64,000 nucleotides of DNA from assembly GCA_963816955.1 (NCBI GenBank), contig CAWFME010000004.1:620001-684000 (forward strand), given 5' to 3'. The notes under the pieces are model-generated. The model was not told the origin of the DNA and ran no database searches. It was given only the letters and a program-made list of their open reading frames with translations. Below are positions 17,702-25,919 of this stretch, piece after piece. How positions within the stretch are numbered: position 1 is the first letter of the stretch; the number at the start of each line of letters is the position of its first letter. A program made the position numbers and the translations under genes. This DNA is from DATFQI01 sp963816955. GTDB lineage: Bacteria > Actinomycetota > Thermoleophilia > Solirubrobacterales > Solirubrobacteraceae.

Positions 17702-19951
17702 CTAGCTGCGCGTGAGGCTGATGCTCCTCGTGCGTCGGTTGCCGGCGGCGTCGGTCGCCCGGATGCTCACCCGGTACGTGCCCCGTGGCAGGCTGCGGCG
17801 GGCCTGCCACGTCCAGCGGGGCCCGTCCCTGTCGGTCTTGAGCCAGATGCTTCTCGCACATGCGCGCGGCTTCAGCCGGCGGCCGTCCCAGGAGCGGCAA
17901 TTGCGCCGGAGCGAGACCCGGACCCGGATCGGCCTGGAGCGGTCGTGCACGCTGCCGCTGAGCCGGCGGCCGGTGGCGCGCACCTTGAGCTCGGGCTTCG
18001 TGCGGTCGGGCCCGGCCGAGCTGCTGGGCGGCGTACCGCCGGTGCCGGGCGTCACCGGCCCGCCGGTGACCGCCGGCGCGCCTTCCCGGTAGGTGATCCG
18101 CCGTACCGCCTCGCCGGTCAGTCCGTGCGAGTCGGTGGCGGTGACGTGCACCTCGTAGAGCGAGTCGCCGCCGTGCTCGGGGTCGGCGGTGAAGCGGACG
18201 CCGGGCCCGGCGCCGCTGGTGTACTCGTGGAAGTGGGTGTTGTGCTGGAGCCTGGCGCGCCATGTGAGCTGCTGCGGCTCCATCGCGCCGTCCTCGATGT
18301 CGAAGGCGCGGGCATCCACGGACACCGGCTCGCCGGGCCGGAAGGTCTCGTCGCCGCTCAGCTCGACCGTCGGCGGGTTGCCGACGACCACCAGTACCCG
18401 GTCGGACGCCTCGTTGCCCTGTGCGTCGCGGACCACCAGACGGGGGGTGTAGCGCCCGGCCTCCTCGTATCGGTGGGTGACGGTGGCTCCCTCGAGGTCG
18501 CCGTCGCCGTCGTCGTCCAGGTCCCAGCGATAGGTCAGCTCGTCCACGGGGTCGACGTCGGACGACCCGGCGGCAGAGAGCTGCACGTCGACGGGCGGCA
18601 CGGCGGAGGCAGGGTTGGCCGCGGCCCGGGCGACGGGAGCGTGGTCACCGGGCGACGAGGTGATCCGCCAGACGCTCTCGGTGCCGAGCGATCCGCCGCC
18701 GAGCATCACGGAGATCAGGTCGTCGCCTGCCGCGTCGGCATCCAGTTGCACGCCACGCCAGTCGGTCGCGAACTCCTCGACCGCACCGTCCGGCTTCAGA
18801 TACCTGATCCAGCCGCGGACGAAGTCACCGAAGAACACCGACCCCCGATAGCGCTCGGGGAAGCCGTCGCCGCTGTACAAGGGGCCGGCGACCACGGCTC
18901 CCCCGCTGCTCCCGCGTGGATACGAGTACGTCGGCCACGTGAGGGGCGGGTCGAGCATGTCGTAGAACTGGCGGCAGGTCGCGTGCTGGTTGTAGATGGG
19001 GAGCGAGTTCGGATCGCGGCCCTCGTAGCACGGCCAGCCGTGGATCTCGCCGGCATCCACCATCGAGAGCTCCTCGTGCTGGGAGTCGCCCACGTCACCC
19101 ACCGCCAGCCCGCCGTCGCCGCGCAGCTGGAAGCGGAACGGGTTGCGGAGCCCGGCGGCGAACACCTTGGTGCACGGCTCCGTGAGGTCGGCCTCCCCGG
19201 GGCAGAACGGATGGTCGGGAAGACCCTTGCCCTCGCGATCGATGTGGAAGATCTTCCCGCGCATCTTCTGCGGGTCGAGCGCTTCGAGGGCGCGCACGTC
19301 CGGCACGTTGGTGGCGTCGCCCGTGCCCACCCAGAGCGTGCCGTCCGGGTCTGCGCGGACGGTGCCGATCTGATGCCAGTATCCGTCGGCGGGGATACCG
19401 CCGAGAACGACGTGCTCGACGTTCCCCTCCCCGTCGGGAACGAGCGTCCCCGTCTGGTCCACGGTCACGTAGGTGAGCCGGGACGTCGCCGGGCCACCCT
19501 GGTCGGCAAGCTCGGGATCGCCGCCGTGGGGGTCGTGGACGTAGAGCAGGTACAGCCGCCCGGCATAGGGGCTCTCCGGGTCATCGAACTGCGGGTCGAG
19601 CGCCATCCCGAGCAGCCCGCGGTCGGAGAACTCGTTGACCTGGCGGGTGAGGTCGAGCAGGCGCCGCGGTCGCGGGTCGCCCGCCGGCGCCCACTTGAGC
19701 CGCCCGGCCTTCTCGACGGCGAACACCCGCCCGTCGGGCGCGACCGCCGCCGCCGTGGGCGTGGTCAACCCGTCCATGAGCCGCCGCTGGTCGAAGTCGG
19801 CGGCGTCGGGCGTCGTGATCTGCACCTGCGCAACGGCCGCGGGGTGAGAGCTCACGAGCAGCGCCGACAGCGCCAGGACGCCGAGGGCGCCCGCGGTCCA
19901 CAGGCGCCGGCGTGGCGCGGGATGCATTCGAGAGGGCATTCGGGGAGGCAC
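17702..19951 (-). CDS. Secreted PQQ-type sugar dehydrogenase-like beta-propeller with PKD domain
   Basis: A 749-residue exported protein. After a signal peptide (about 40 residues, ALLVSSHPAAVAQ) residues about 50-400 form a six-bladed glucose/sorbosone dehydrogenase (GSDH) propeller, with WHQIGTVRADPDGTLWVGTGD, FAAGLRNPFRFQL and the DVGDSQHEELSMVDAGEIHGW blade. A PKD/Ig-like domain follows (about 440-530, ending near YTPRLVVRDAQGNEASDRVL) and then a further Ig-like region with HFHEYTSG. The C-terminus is a Cys-containing arginine-rich module typical of this lineage. GSDH proteins oxidise sugars with PQQ at the outer surface; no PQQ synthesis genes are visible here. It starts at GTG 19951 or one of two ATGs just inside. 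Confidence 0.85.
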   Translation of the reverse strand: MPPRMPSRMHPAPRRRLWTAGALGVLALSALLVSSHPAAVAQVQITTPDAADFDQRRLMDGLTTPTAAAVAPDGRVFAVEKAGRLKWAPAGDPRPRRLLDLTRQVNEFSDRGLLGMALDPQFDDPESPYAGRLYLLYVHDPHGGDPELADQGGPATSRLTYVTVDQTGTLVPDGEGNVEHVVLGGIPADGYWHQIGTVRADPDGTLWVGTGDATNVPDVRALEALDPQKMRGKIFHIDREGKGLPDHPFCPGEADLTEPCTKVFAAGLRNPFRFQLRGDGGLAVGDVGDSQHEELSMVDAGEIHGWPCYEGRDPNSLPIYNQHATCRQFYDMLDPPLTWPTYSYPRGSSGGAVVAGPLYSGDGFPERYRGSVFFGDFVRGWIRYLKPDGAVEEFATDWRGVQLDADAAGDDLISVMLGGGSLGTESVWRITSSPGDHAPVARAAANPASAVPPVDVQLSAAGSSDVDPVDELTYRWDLDDDGDGDLEGATVTHRYEEAGRYTPRLVVRDAQGNEASDRVLVVVGNPPTVELSGDETFRPGEPVSVDARAFDIEDGAMEPQQLTWRARLQHNTHFHEYTSGAGPGVRFTADPEHGGDSLYEVHVTATDSHGLTGEAVRRITYREGAPAVTGGPVTPGTGGTPPSSSAGPDRTKPELKVRATGRRLSGSVHDRSRPIRVRVSLRRNCRSWDGRRLKPRACARSIWLKTDRDGPRWTWQARRSLPRGTYRVSIRATDAAGNRRTRSISLTRS

Positions 19952-20057
19952 TAAATCCGGTTACCGGGGCGGTGTCGACCACAGGGTTCGCGGCATGACC
20001 GAAACATCCGCCCGCGCGCGTCTTGCATTCGCCCCGGCGATCCAAGAGGATCGGCCG

Positions 20058-21239
20058 ATGGGCAGCGTGCTCCGTTGCCTGGCCCTCGGGGCCGCTGCGC
20101 TGCTGCTGATGCCCGCGGCGGCGTCAGCCGACGCGCTCGTGGATCGCGATCCCGACACCGGCGTGATCACGATTGTGGCGGACGGGTCGGCGGACGACGT
20201 GACGGTCAAGCGCGAGTCGACAGACGACATCGTCAGCCGCGTCGGCGGTGGCCTCACGGCCGGCAGCGGGTGCTCGGCGAACGGTCAGGACATCGAGTGC
20301 GCGCGCGGTTCGAGCCTGTCCGTCGATCTCGGCGACGGCGCCGACAAGTTCGAGGCCGAGACGGTCGGCTCGCCGATCAGCGTCGCCGGCGGCGCCGGGC
20401 CGGACGATCTGTCCACGGGCGGCGGGGCCGACGTGCTCGCGGGCGGCGGCGAGGGCGACGTGCTGAACGGGCGCGGAGGCGTCGACGAGTACTTCGGCGA
20501 GACCGGCGACGACGTCATCGAGGCGCGCGACGGCGCGGCGGAGCGGATCGCGTGCGGGGCCGGCACCGACGAGGCCCGCAACGACTTCACCGACATCATC
20601 GCGGAGTGCGAGCGCGGCATCGACGCCGACCGCGACGGGTTCAGCTCCGCCGTGGACTGCAACGACAACGCCGCGAACGTCTTCCCCGGCGCGCCCGAGG
20701 CCTTCGGCAACGGCGTCGACGAGAACTGCGACGGCCGCGACAACCAGAACCTCGACGTCGACGGGGACGGCTTCCCGTCCCCGTTCGACTGCGACGACAG
20801 CAGGGCCTCGGTCCGGCCGACCACGCCCGAGATCCGCGGCAACGCCACCGACGAGAACTGCGACCGGCGCGCCGAGCCGTTCTCCGACCTCGGCGCGGTG
20901 GTCGCCGCCAACTGGGTGTTCGGGCCGCGGTTCTCGCGGCTGCGCAAGCTGATCGTCCACAACGCCCCTGCAGGCGCGCGCGTGACCTTCCGCTGCACGG
21001 GCCGCAGCTGCCCGAGCAGGCGCACGCGCCGCGTCAGGGTCCGCAGCGTCCTGACCCGCGTCGTGCTGCACCGCGGCTTCCGGCGCGCGCGGCTGCGGCC
21101 GGGCACCAGGCTGCGGGTGACGATCACGGCCGCGCAGACGATCGGCCGCACGTACACCTACGCGGTCAAGCGCAGCCAGCTTCCGGCCAGCACGATCGTG
21201 TGCCGCGCGCCGGGGCAGCGGAGGGGACGCTCGTGCTGA
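20058..21239 (+). CDS. Secreted MopE-like / RTX-like protein A
   Basis: A 393-residue secreted protein starting at ATG 20058, chosen because a signal peptide (VLRCLALGAAALLLMPAAAS) begins there and AGAGGA lies upstream. Residues about 105-180 carry degenerate RTX-like glycine/aspartate repeats (GGGADVLAGGGEGDVLNGRG). Two MopE-type metal-binding motifs follow (DADRDGFSSAVDCNDNAANV then GNGVDENCDG; and DVDGDGFPSPFDCDD). The C-terminal about 120 residues are an arginine-rich Ig-like module with CTGRSCPSRRTRR. MopE motifs are linked to calcium or copper binding in secreted proteins. The next gene begins inside its last codons and is a paralogue. Confidence 0.82.
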   Translation: MGSVLRCLALGAAALLLMPAAASADALVDRDPDTGVITIVADGSADDVTVKRESTDDIVSRVGGGLTAGSGCSANGQDIECARGSSLSVDLGDGADKFEAETVGSPISVAGGAGPDDLSTGGGADVLAGGGEGDVLNGRGGVDEYFGETGDDVIEARDGAAERIACGAGTDEARNDFTDIIAECERGIDADRDGFSSAVDCNDNAANVFPGAPEAFGNGVDENCDGRDNQNLDVDGDGFPSPFDCDDSRASVRPTTPEIRGNATDENCDRRAEPFSDLGAVVAANWVFGPRFSRLRKLIVHNAPAGARVTFRCTGRSCPSRRTRRVRVRSVLTRVVLHRGFRRARLRPGTRLRVTITAAQTIGRTYTYAVKRSQLPASTIVCRAPGQRRGRSC

Positions 21240-22372
21240 GCCGGAGGCTCACGACGGCGTGCCTCGCGATCGCAGCGGCGGCGCTGCTCGCACCGGCGGC
21301 GGCGAGCGCGGGGACGTTCAACGTGGTCGGGACGACACTCGTCTACAACGCCGACCCCGGCGGCATCGACCAGATCTCGGGCTTCGACACCGGGACCAGT
21401 TACCGGTTCACCCGCTTCGGCGGCGCGAGCATCGGCCCAGGCGCCCAGTGCACCGCGAGCCCGGACAACCAGACGATCGATTGCGCCAAGCAGGGCGTCA
21501 GCTTGATCGTGCTCGCGCTCGGCGATCAGAACGACGTCGCGGCGGTGAGCGCCAACGTGGCCGTCCCCGTCCGCTTCGACGGCGGCGACGGCAACGACGG
21601 GCTCTTCGGCGGCGGAGGGACCGACGCGTTCCTCGGCGGGGCCGGCGACGACGACATCGTCTCGCGCGACGGGCGCGGCGAGCAGGTCGACTGCGGCTCG
21701 GGGAACGACACCGCGATCAGCGACGACGCCGACTCGAGGAGCTCCTGCGAGGAGATCGAGGGCGACGCGGACGGCGACGGCGTCCGGCGGCCCGCGGACT
21801 GCGACGACGCGAACCCCGGCATCCGGCCCGGCGCGGCTGACGTCCCCGACGACCGGATCGACCAGGACTGCTCGGGAGCCGACGCGACGAACCTCGACGC
21901 CGACGGCGACGGCACCCCGCGCCCGCAGGACTGCGACGACTCCAACCCCGCGATCCGGCCGGGCGCGCGCGAGGTGACCGGCAACGGGGTCGACGAGAAC
22001 TGCGACACGCGCGCCGACCCGTTCATCGGGCTCGGAGGCGTGCTGCGCACCGTGTGGCGCCCCGATGGGCGGCAGACCTTCAACGACGAGCTGATGGCCC
22101 GCGGGTTCCCGAGGGGCACCCGGATCGCGCTCCGCTGCACCGGCCGCAGTTGCCCGTTCCGGACCGTGACCCGCCGGGTCAGGAACCGGCGGCCGGTCAA
22201 CCTGCATCGCGCGTTCGGCGCGCGCCGCCTCAACCGGGGCACGAAGGTCGAGGTGCGCTTGACCCGCGCCGGTCGCATCGGCCGGCTGCTGCGCTTCAAG
22301 ATCGGCGCGCCCGGGACGCCGAGCGTCGACTTCCTGTGCCTGCCGCCCGGCGGCCGCGCCCGCGACTGCTGA
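21233..22372 (+). CDS. Secreted MopE-like / RTX-like protein B
   Basis: A 379-residue paralogue of the preceding protein with the same order: signal peptide (LTTACLAIAAAALLAPAAAS), a beta-rich N-terminal domain, short RTX-like repeats (DGGDGNDGLFGGGGTDAFLG), two MopE motifs (DADGDGVRRPADCDDANPGI; GNGVDENCDT) and an arginine-rich C-terminal module with CTGRSCPFRTVTRR. The start is GTG 21233, overlapping the upstream gene by 7 bp and preceded by GAGGGG. Tandem duplication with coupled translation suggests both products act together at the cell surface. Confidence 0.82.
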   Translation: MLSRRLTTACLAIAAAALLAPAAASAGTFNVVGTTLVYNADPGGIDQISGFDTGTSYRFTRFGGASIGPGAQCTASPDNQTIDCAKQGVSLIVLALGDQNDVAAVSANVAVPVRFDGGDGNDGLFGGGGTDAFLGGAGDDDIVSRDGRGEQVDCGSGNDTAISDDADSRSSCEEIEGDADGDGVRRPADCDDANPGIRPGAADVPDDRIDQDCSGADATNLDADGDGTPRPQDCDDSNPAIRPGAREVTGNGVDENCDTRADPFIGLGGVLRTVWRPDGRQTFNDELMARGFPRGTRIALRCTGRSCPFRTVTRRVRNRRPVNLHRAFGARRLNRGTKVEVRLTRAGRIGRLLRFKIGAPGTPSVDFLCLPPGGRARDC

Positions 22373-22383
22373 GGACGGGCCGC

Positions 22384-22415
22384 GGGAGGGGACCGCAGGG
22401 GAACGGCCCCCTCCC
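22384..22415 (+). terminator. Hairpin after the MopE-like pair
   Basis: GGGAGGGG (22384-22391) and CCCCTCCC (22408-22415) form a perfect 8-bp stem with a 16-nt loop, 11 bp after the stop codon. It has no T run. The remaining sequence to 22604 has no gene that I can support. Confidence 0.5.
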
Positions 22416-22604
22416 GACAGGACCCGAACACCGGGCGGGAGGCGGAAGGGGAGCAACCCGTGGTCCCGGCGTCGTACTCCGCTCGGTCCCGGGGCTCGGA
22501 TCCCGGTCTCGCCGAACGGCTGCAAGGAGTTCTGACGGGTTTCCCTGAGGCGGTCCTCAGCGGGACCTCAAGGATTCATCAAGCCCGAGCGCGCGACTCT
22601 CCGC

Positions 22605-22610
22605 GATAAT
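22605..22610 (+). promoter_or_regulatory. -10 box of a leaderless promoter
   Basis: GATAAT stands 6 nt before the GTG start at 22617, so transcription should begin at the start codon itself. No ribosome-binding site lies upstream of that GTG, which agrees with leaderless translation. Confidence 0.6.
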
Positions 22611-22616
22611 CCCGGC

Positions 22617-24056
22617 GTGCCGTCCCCGGAGTCCGTACGCCGTCGCCAGTCTGGCGTGCTCGTGGTCGGCGCCGTCGAGCCCGAGGTCACCCCCTGGCTG
22701 CGCGCCGCGGGCCACTCCCCGCGCGCGGTCAAGAACGCCGCGAGCGCGATCGAGCTGATCGAGCAGGAGCCCGCCGACCTGGTGATCGTCGACCGCGAGC
22801 CGGCCGGGCTGGACGCGGCCGGCGTCTGCCGCGCGCTGCGCGAGGGCGTGGAGCTCAGCGACCCGTGGCTGCTCGCCATCACCGTTCCCGCGAAGGGCCG
22901 CGGCGCCGACTCGGCGCTCGACGCCGGCGCCGACGACTACCTGCACCGCCCGTTCACCCGCGGCGAGCTGCTCGCCCGCGCGCGGGCCGGCGTGCGCGCC
23001 GCCCAGCAGCGCGCGGACGACATGCTCGTGCGCGCCCTGCTGGTCAACGTCCCCGGCGCGATCTACCGCTCGGCCTGGCACGCCAACCACACGCTCGAGC
23101 TGATCAGCGACGAGATCGAGCGGATCTCGGGCTACCCGCCGGTCGAGTTCGTGGCCAGCGCGAAGCGGACGCTGATGAGCATCGTGCACCCGCGCGACCG
23201 CAAGCGCGTCACGCGCGCCGTGGCGGCCGCCCACGCCAAGCCGGAGGAGGCGTTCGTCGTCGAGTACCGGATCATGCGCTCCGACGGCCAGGTGCGCTGG
23301 GTGCTCGACCGCGGGCAGCTCGTGCCCGGCCCGGGCGGGCGGCTGTGGATGGACGGGGCGCTGTTCGACATCACGGACCGCCGCGCCGCCGAGGAGGCGC
23401 TGCGCCGCCAGGAGATCGACCGCGCCCGCACGGAGGAGCTGCGGGCCTCGCGCGTGCGCATCGTCGAGGCCGCCGACGCCGCGCGGCGCCGGATCGAGCG
23501 CGACCTGCACGACGGCGCGCAGCAGCGGCTCGTGGCGCTCGGCCTGGACGTGCGGATCGCGCGCAAGAAGATCCTCGCGGACCCCACGGCGGCGGCCGGC
23601 GAGCTCGACCGGATCGGCCAGGGCCTCGCCGAGGCCTCCGCGGAGCTGCGCGAGCTCGCCCGCGGCATCCACCCGGCGGTGCTGACCGAGCGCGGCCTCG
23701 CCGCCGCCGTCGAGGCGCTCGGCACGCGCGCGCCGGTGCCCGTCGAGGTCGTCGAGGTGCCGCGCGACCGGCTCAACCCGTCGGTCGAGGCGACGGCCTA
23801 CTTCACCGTCGCGGAGGCGCTGACCAACGTCGCCAAGTACGCCGAGGCCAGCCACGCCACCGTGCGGATCGCGCACGTCGACAGCGAGCTGGTCGTAGAG
23901 GTCGCCGACGACGGCGTCGGCGGCGCGGACGCGTCCAACGGCTCCGGGCTCAGCGGCCTCGCCGACCGCGTCGGCGCCTCCGACGGGACGCTGACGGTCT
24001 CCAGCCCGCCCGGCCGCGGGACGACGATCCGCGCGGTCGTCCCGCTCCCCGCCTAG
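22617..24056 (+). CDS. Cytoplasmic histidine kinase with degenerate receiver and PAS
   Basis: A 479-residue protein with no membrane helices. Residues about 10-125 are a receiver fold, but the N-terminal acidic pair is replaced (VLVVGAVEP) and the conserved lysine is missing (YLHRPF); the Asp site (VIVDREP) remains, so phosphorylation is doubtful. A PAS domain follows (about 140-260). The HisKA_3 helix has the phosphoacceptor in RIERDLHDGAQQRLVALGL and the HATPase has EALTNVAKYAEAS, VADDGVGGAD and GSGLSGLADRVG. No response regulator gene adjoins it, so its partner is elsewhere. Its 3' end overlaps the convergent J-domain gene by 4 bp. Confidence 0.88.
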   Translation: MPSPESVRRRQSGVLVVGAVEPEVTPWLRAAGHSPRAVKNAASAIELIEQEPADLVIVDREPAGLDAAGVCRALREGVELSDPWLLAITVPAKGRGADSALDAGADDYLHRPFTRGELLARARAGVRAAQQRADDMLVRALLVNVPGAIYRSAWHANHTLELISDEIERISGYPPVEFVASAKRTLMSIVHPRDRKRVTRAVAAAHAKPEEAFVVEYRIMRSDGQVRWVLDRGQLVPGPGGRLWMDGALFDITDRRAAEEALRRQEIDRARTEELRASRVRIVEAADAARRRIERDLHDGAQQRLVALGLDVRIARKKILADPTAAAGELDRIGQGLAEASAELRELARGIHPAVLTERGLAAAVEALGTRAPVPVEVVEVPRDRLNPSVEATAYFTVAEALTNVAKYAEASHATVRIAHVDSELVVEVADDGVGGADASNGSGLSGLADRVGASDGTLTVSSPPGRGTTIRAVVPLPA

Positions 24057-24772
24057 ATCTCCAGCGCGGCCAGCCGCGCCCGCGCGTCCGCCAGCGCCAG
24101 CTCGGCGTGGTGGCGCAGCGTCGCCACGTGGTCCTCGCCCGCAGCCGCGGACGCCATCGCGCGCTCGAGCATCTGCGCCAGCTCGGAGCTCCGCAGCTCG
24201 TCGAGCCGCCGCTGGGCGCGCGCCACCGCGGCCTGCAGCGCGGCGACGCGGCGGGCGCCCTCGTCGGCGCCGGCCGGGGCGAACGGCGAGCTGTCCCACT
24301 GGCGCACGAGATCGGCGATCGCCTCGGCGTCGCCCGCCCGGTAGGCGGCGTTGAGGCGCTTCATGAACGCCTCCGCGTGCGCGCGCGCCTCCGCGTCCGG
24401 CGCGAGGTCGGGGTGCATGCGCTTGGCGGCGTCGCGGAACAGGCGCTTCAGCGACGCGGGCGGCACCGGCTCCGGCGGCGGGGAGAGCGCCTGCGCCTCC
24501 GAGGTCGTGCGCTCCGCCCGGGTGCGCGCCTCGCGCGCCCCCGCCGCGTCCCCGCGCAGGGCGAGGATCCGCGCCTCGACGTCGTGCAGCTGCGCGAGCA
24601 CCGTGACGACCTCGCGCGTGTAGTCGGCCTGGAAGACGGCGAGCTCGGCCTCGAGCATCGCGTACTCGGCCTCGATCTCCGCCAGCTGGTCGCGCATGCG
24701 GGCCAGCTCGGCCTCGCCGACCGCGACGAGCTCTCCCGGCTCAGCGTCCTCCAGCGGCACGGGCCGCATCAT
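24053..24772 (-). CDS. J-domain protein with flanking coiled coils
   Basis: A 239-residue protein. Residues about 18-72 and about 175-235 are predicted coiled coils; between them (about 105-165) is a DnaJ-type J domain, LKRLFRDAAKRMHPDLAPD, with the HPD motif that stimulates DnaK ATPase. There is no Gly/Phe region or zinc finger, so it is a class III (type C) J protein, which usually directs DnaK to one particular client. The client is unknown. It overlaps the downstream half of a membrane-anchored protein gene by 32 bp and is probably co-transcribed with it. Confidence 0.75.
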   Translation of the reverse strand: MMRPVPLEDAEPGELVAVGEAELARMRDQLAEIEAEYAMLEAELAVFQADYTREVVTVLAQLHDVEARILALRGDAAGAREARTRAERTTSEAQALSPPPEPVPPASLKRLFRDAAKRMHPDLAPDAEARAHAEAFMKRLNAAYRAGDAEAIADLVRQWDSSPFAPAGADEGARRVAALQAAVARAQRRLDELRSSELAQMLERAMASAAAGEDHVATLRHHAELALADARARLAALEI

Positions 24773-25424
24773 GACGCTCCGGGCAGGCCTCGGCGGGCTC
24801 GGGCCCGGCGAGCTTGGCGCCGCTCAGGCTCTCGGCGCGCCACCCCTCCCCGGTGACAACCAGCCTCCAGCGGACGGCGAAGCGCCGCCGGACGGGCCCG
24901 CACGACGAGCGGTCCTCCGTGACCAGCTCGTGTGCGATCGAGGCGACGGGGCCGTCCTTCGCGACCTCGATGTCGCGTGGAGAGCTGGACAGCGTCGTCG
25001 CATAGCCGTCACGCCAGGGCTCGAAGCCGCCGAACGCGGACCTGACGGCCGGGGTGAGGATGGTCCAGGCGGCTTCGAAGCGGCCGGCGTCGAGCGCCCG
25101 GTAGTAGGTCAGGACGACCGTCTCCGGCGGCTGGGGCGGCGGGGTGACCGCCGCCTCCCGCTGCGGCGTCTCCTCGAGCAGAGCGGCGGCCGGGACGGGA
25201 GTGGGGGACGGCGCGGGCCGGGCGGTCCTTCGCCCGGCCGCGCGCCGTGGTGTGCTCCGCGCGGAGGAGTCGCGTTCGTGCGTGCGCGGGGGTGGGTCCA
25301 GCGCCATCTGCGTGGTCACCGCGGGGCCCTGGCGGGCGGGCCATACGGCGACCGCGGCCAGCGCCATGAGGGAGGCGGCGGTGACGGTCCACCGAAGCGC
25401 TGCGACGGCGGGGCTGTGGTGCAC
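24741..25424 (-). CDS. Membrane-anchored protein with NTF2-like domain
   Basis: A 227-residue protein with one N-terminal membrane helix (about residues 8-28), a Pro/Arg/Ser-rich extracytoplasmic linker (30-95) and a C-terminal alpha+beta domain starting PPETVVLTYYRALDAGRFEAAWTI, the pattern of NTF2-like (SnoaL-type) folds. Two cysteines (SSCGP, EACPE) could form a disulfide. Function unknown. It is upstream of and overlaps the J-domain gene on the same strand. Confidence 0.65.
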   Translation of the reverse strand: MHHSPAVAALRWTVTAASLMALAAVAVWPARQGPAVTTQMALDPPPRTHERDSSARSTPRRAAGRRTARPAPSPTPVPAAALLEETPQREAAVTPPPQPPETVVLTYYRALDAGRFEAAWTILTPAVRSAFGGFEPWRDGYATTLSSSPRDIEVAKDGPVASIAHELVTEDRSSCGPVRRRFAVRWRLVVTGEGWRAESLSGAKLAGPEPAEACPERHDAARAAGGR

Positions 25425-25499
25425 GGCCCGACGCTCTCACCCCGCGGGGGCGGGGTGAAGGGCCGGGGACGCAGGCTTGCGGGCGCTCGCGCTGCCCGA

Positions 25500-25919
25500 T
25501 CAGGCAGCCGAACGGTCGAACACGACGTCCAGCGCGCCCTCCCAGAGCACGGTGCGCCCGAGCTCGCGCAGCTGCTCGTTGCCCTCGGTGATCGTCAGGA
25601 AGTGGTTGCCGGCGAGCTGCCCCATCTTGCTCGCGAACAGCGTGCCGCCGTAGGGGAAGAGGATCTCCGTCTCGCTGTAGCCGCCCGGGTAGAGCAGGAT
25701 CTCGCCCGGCGCGGGATGGCTCGTGTGGTTCTCGAAGCCGAGGCCGGTGCTCATGTCGCCGAGCGGGATCCAGGCCGACTCGCCGCTCCAGCGCACGTGG
25801 ATGATCTTCTGGCGGAACGGCAGCAGGGCCTCGAAGGCCTCGCACGTCTTCGGCGCGTCCTCGCGCTCCCAGCGGGCCTCGAAGGAGAACGGGCCGGCGG
25901 TGATGGTCAGGTCGCTCAT
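25500..25919 (-). CDS. DUF3830 family protein
   Basis: A 139-residue protein of the cyclophilin-like DUF3830 family, recognisable from FSFEARWEREDAPKTCEAF and the GEILLYPGGYSETEI segment. It is the last gene of the urate-degradation operon and starts inside the stop codon of allB (ATGA), so it is made with the pathway enzymes. Members are commonly found next to purine, allantoin or amidohydrolase genes, but no activity is established to my knowledge. The fold could bind a small ring compound; this is inference. Confidence 0.8.
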   Translation of the reverse strand: MSDLTITAGPFSFEARWEREDAPKTCEAFEALLPFRQKIIHVRWSGESAWIPLGDMSTGLGFENHTSHPAPGEILLYPGGYSETEILFPYGGTLFASKMGQLAGNHFLTITEGNEQLRELGRTVLWEGALDVVFDRSAA

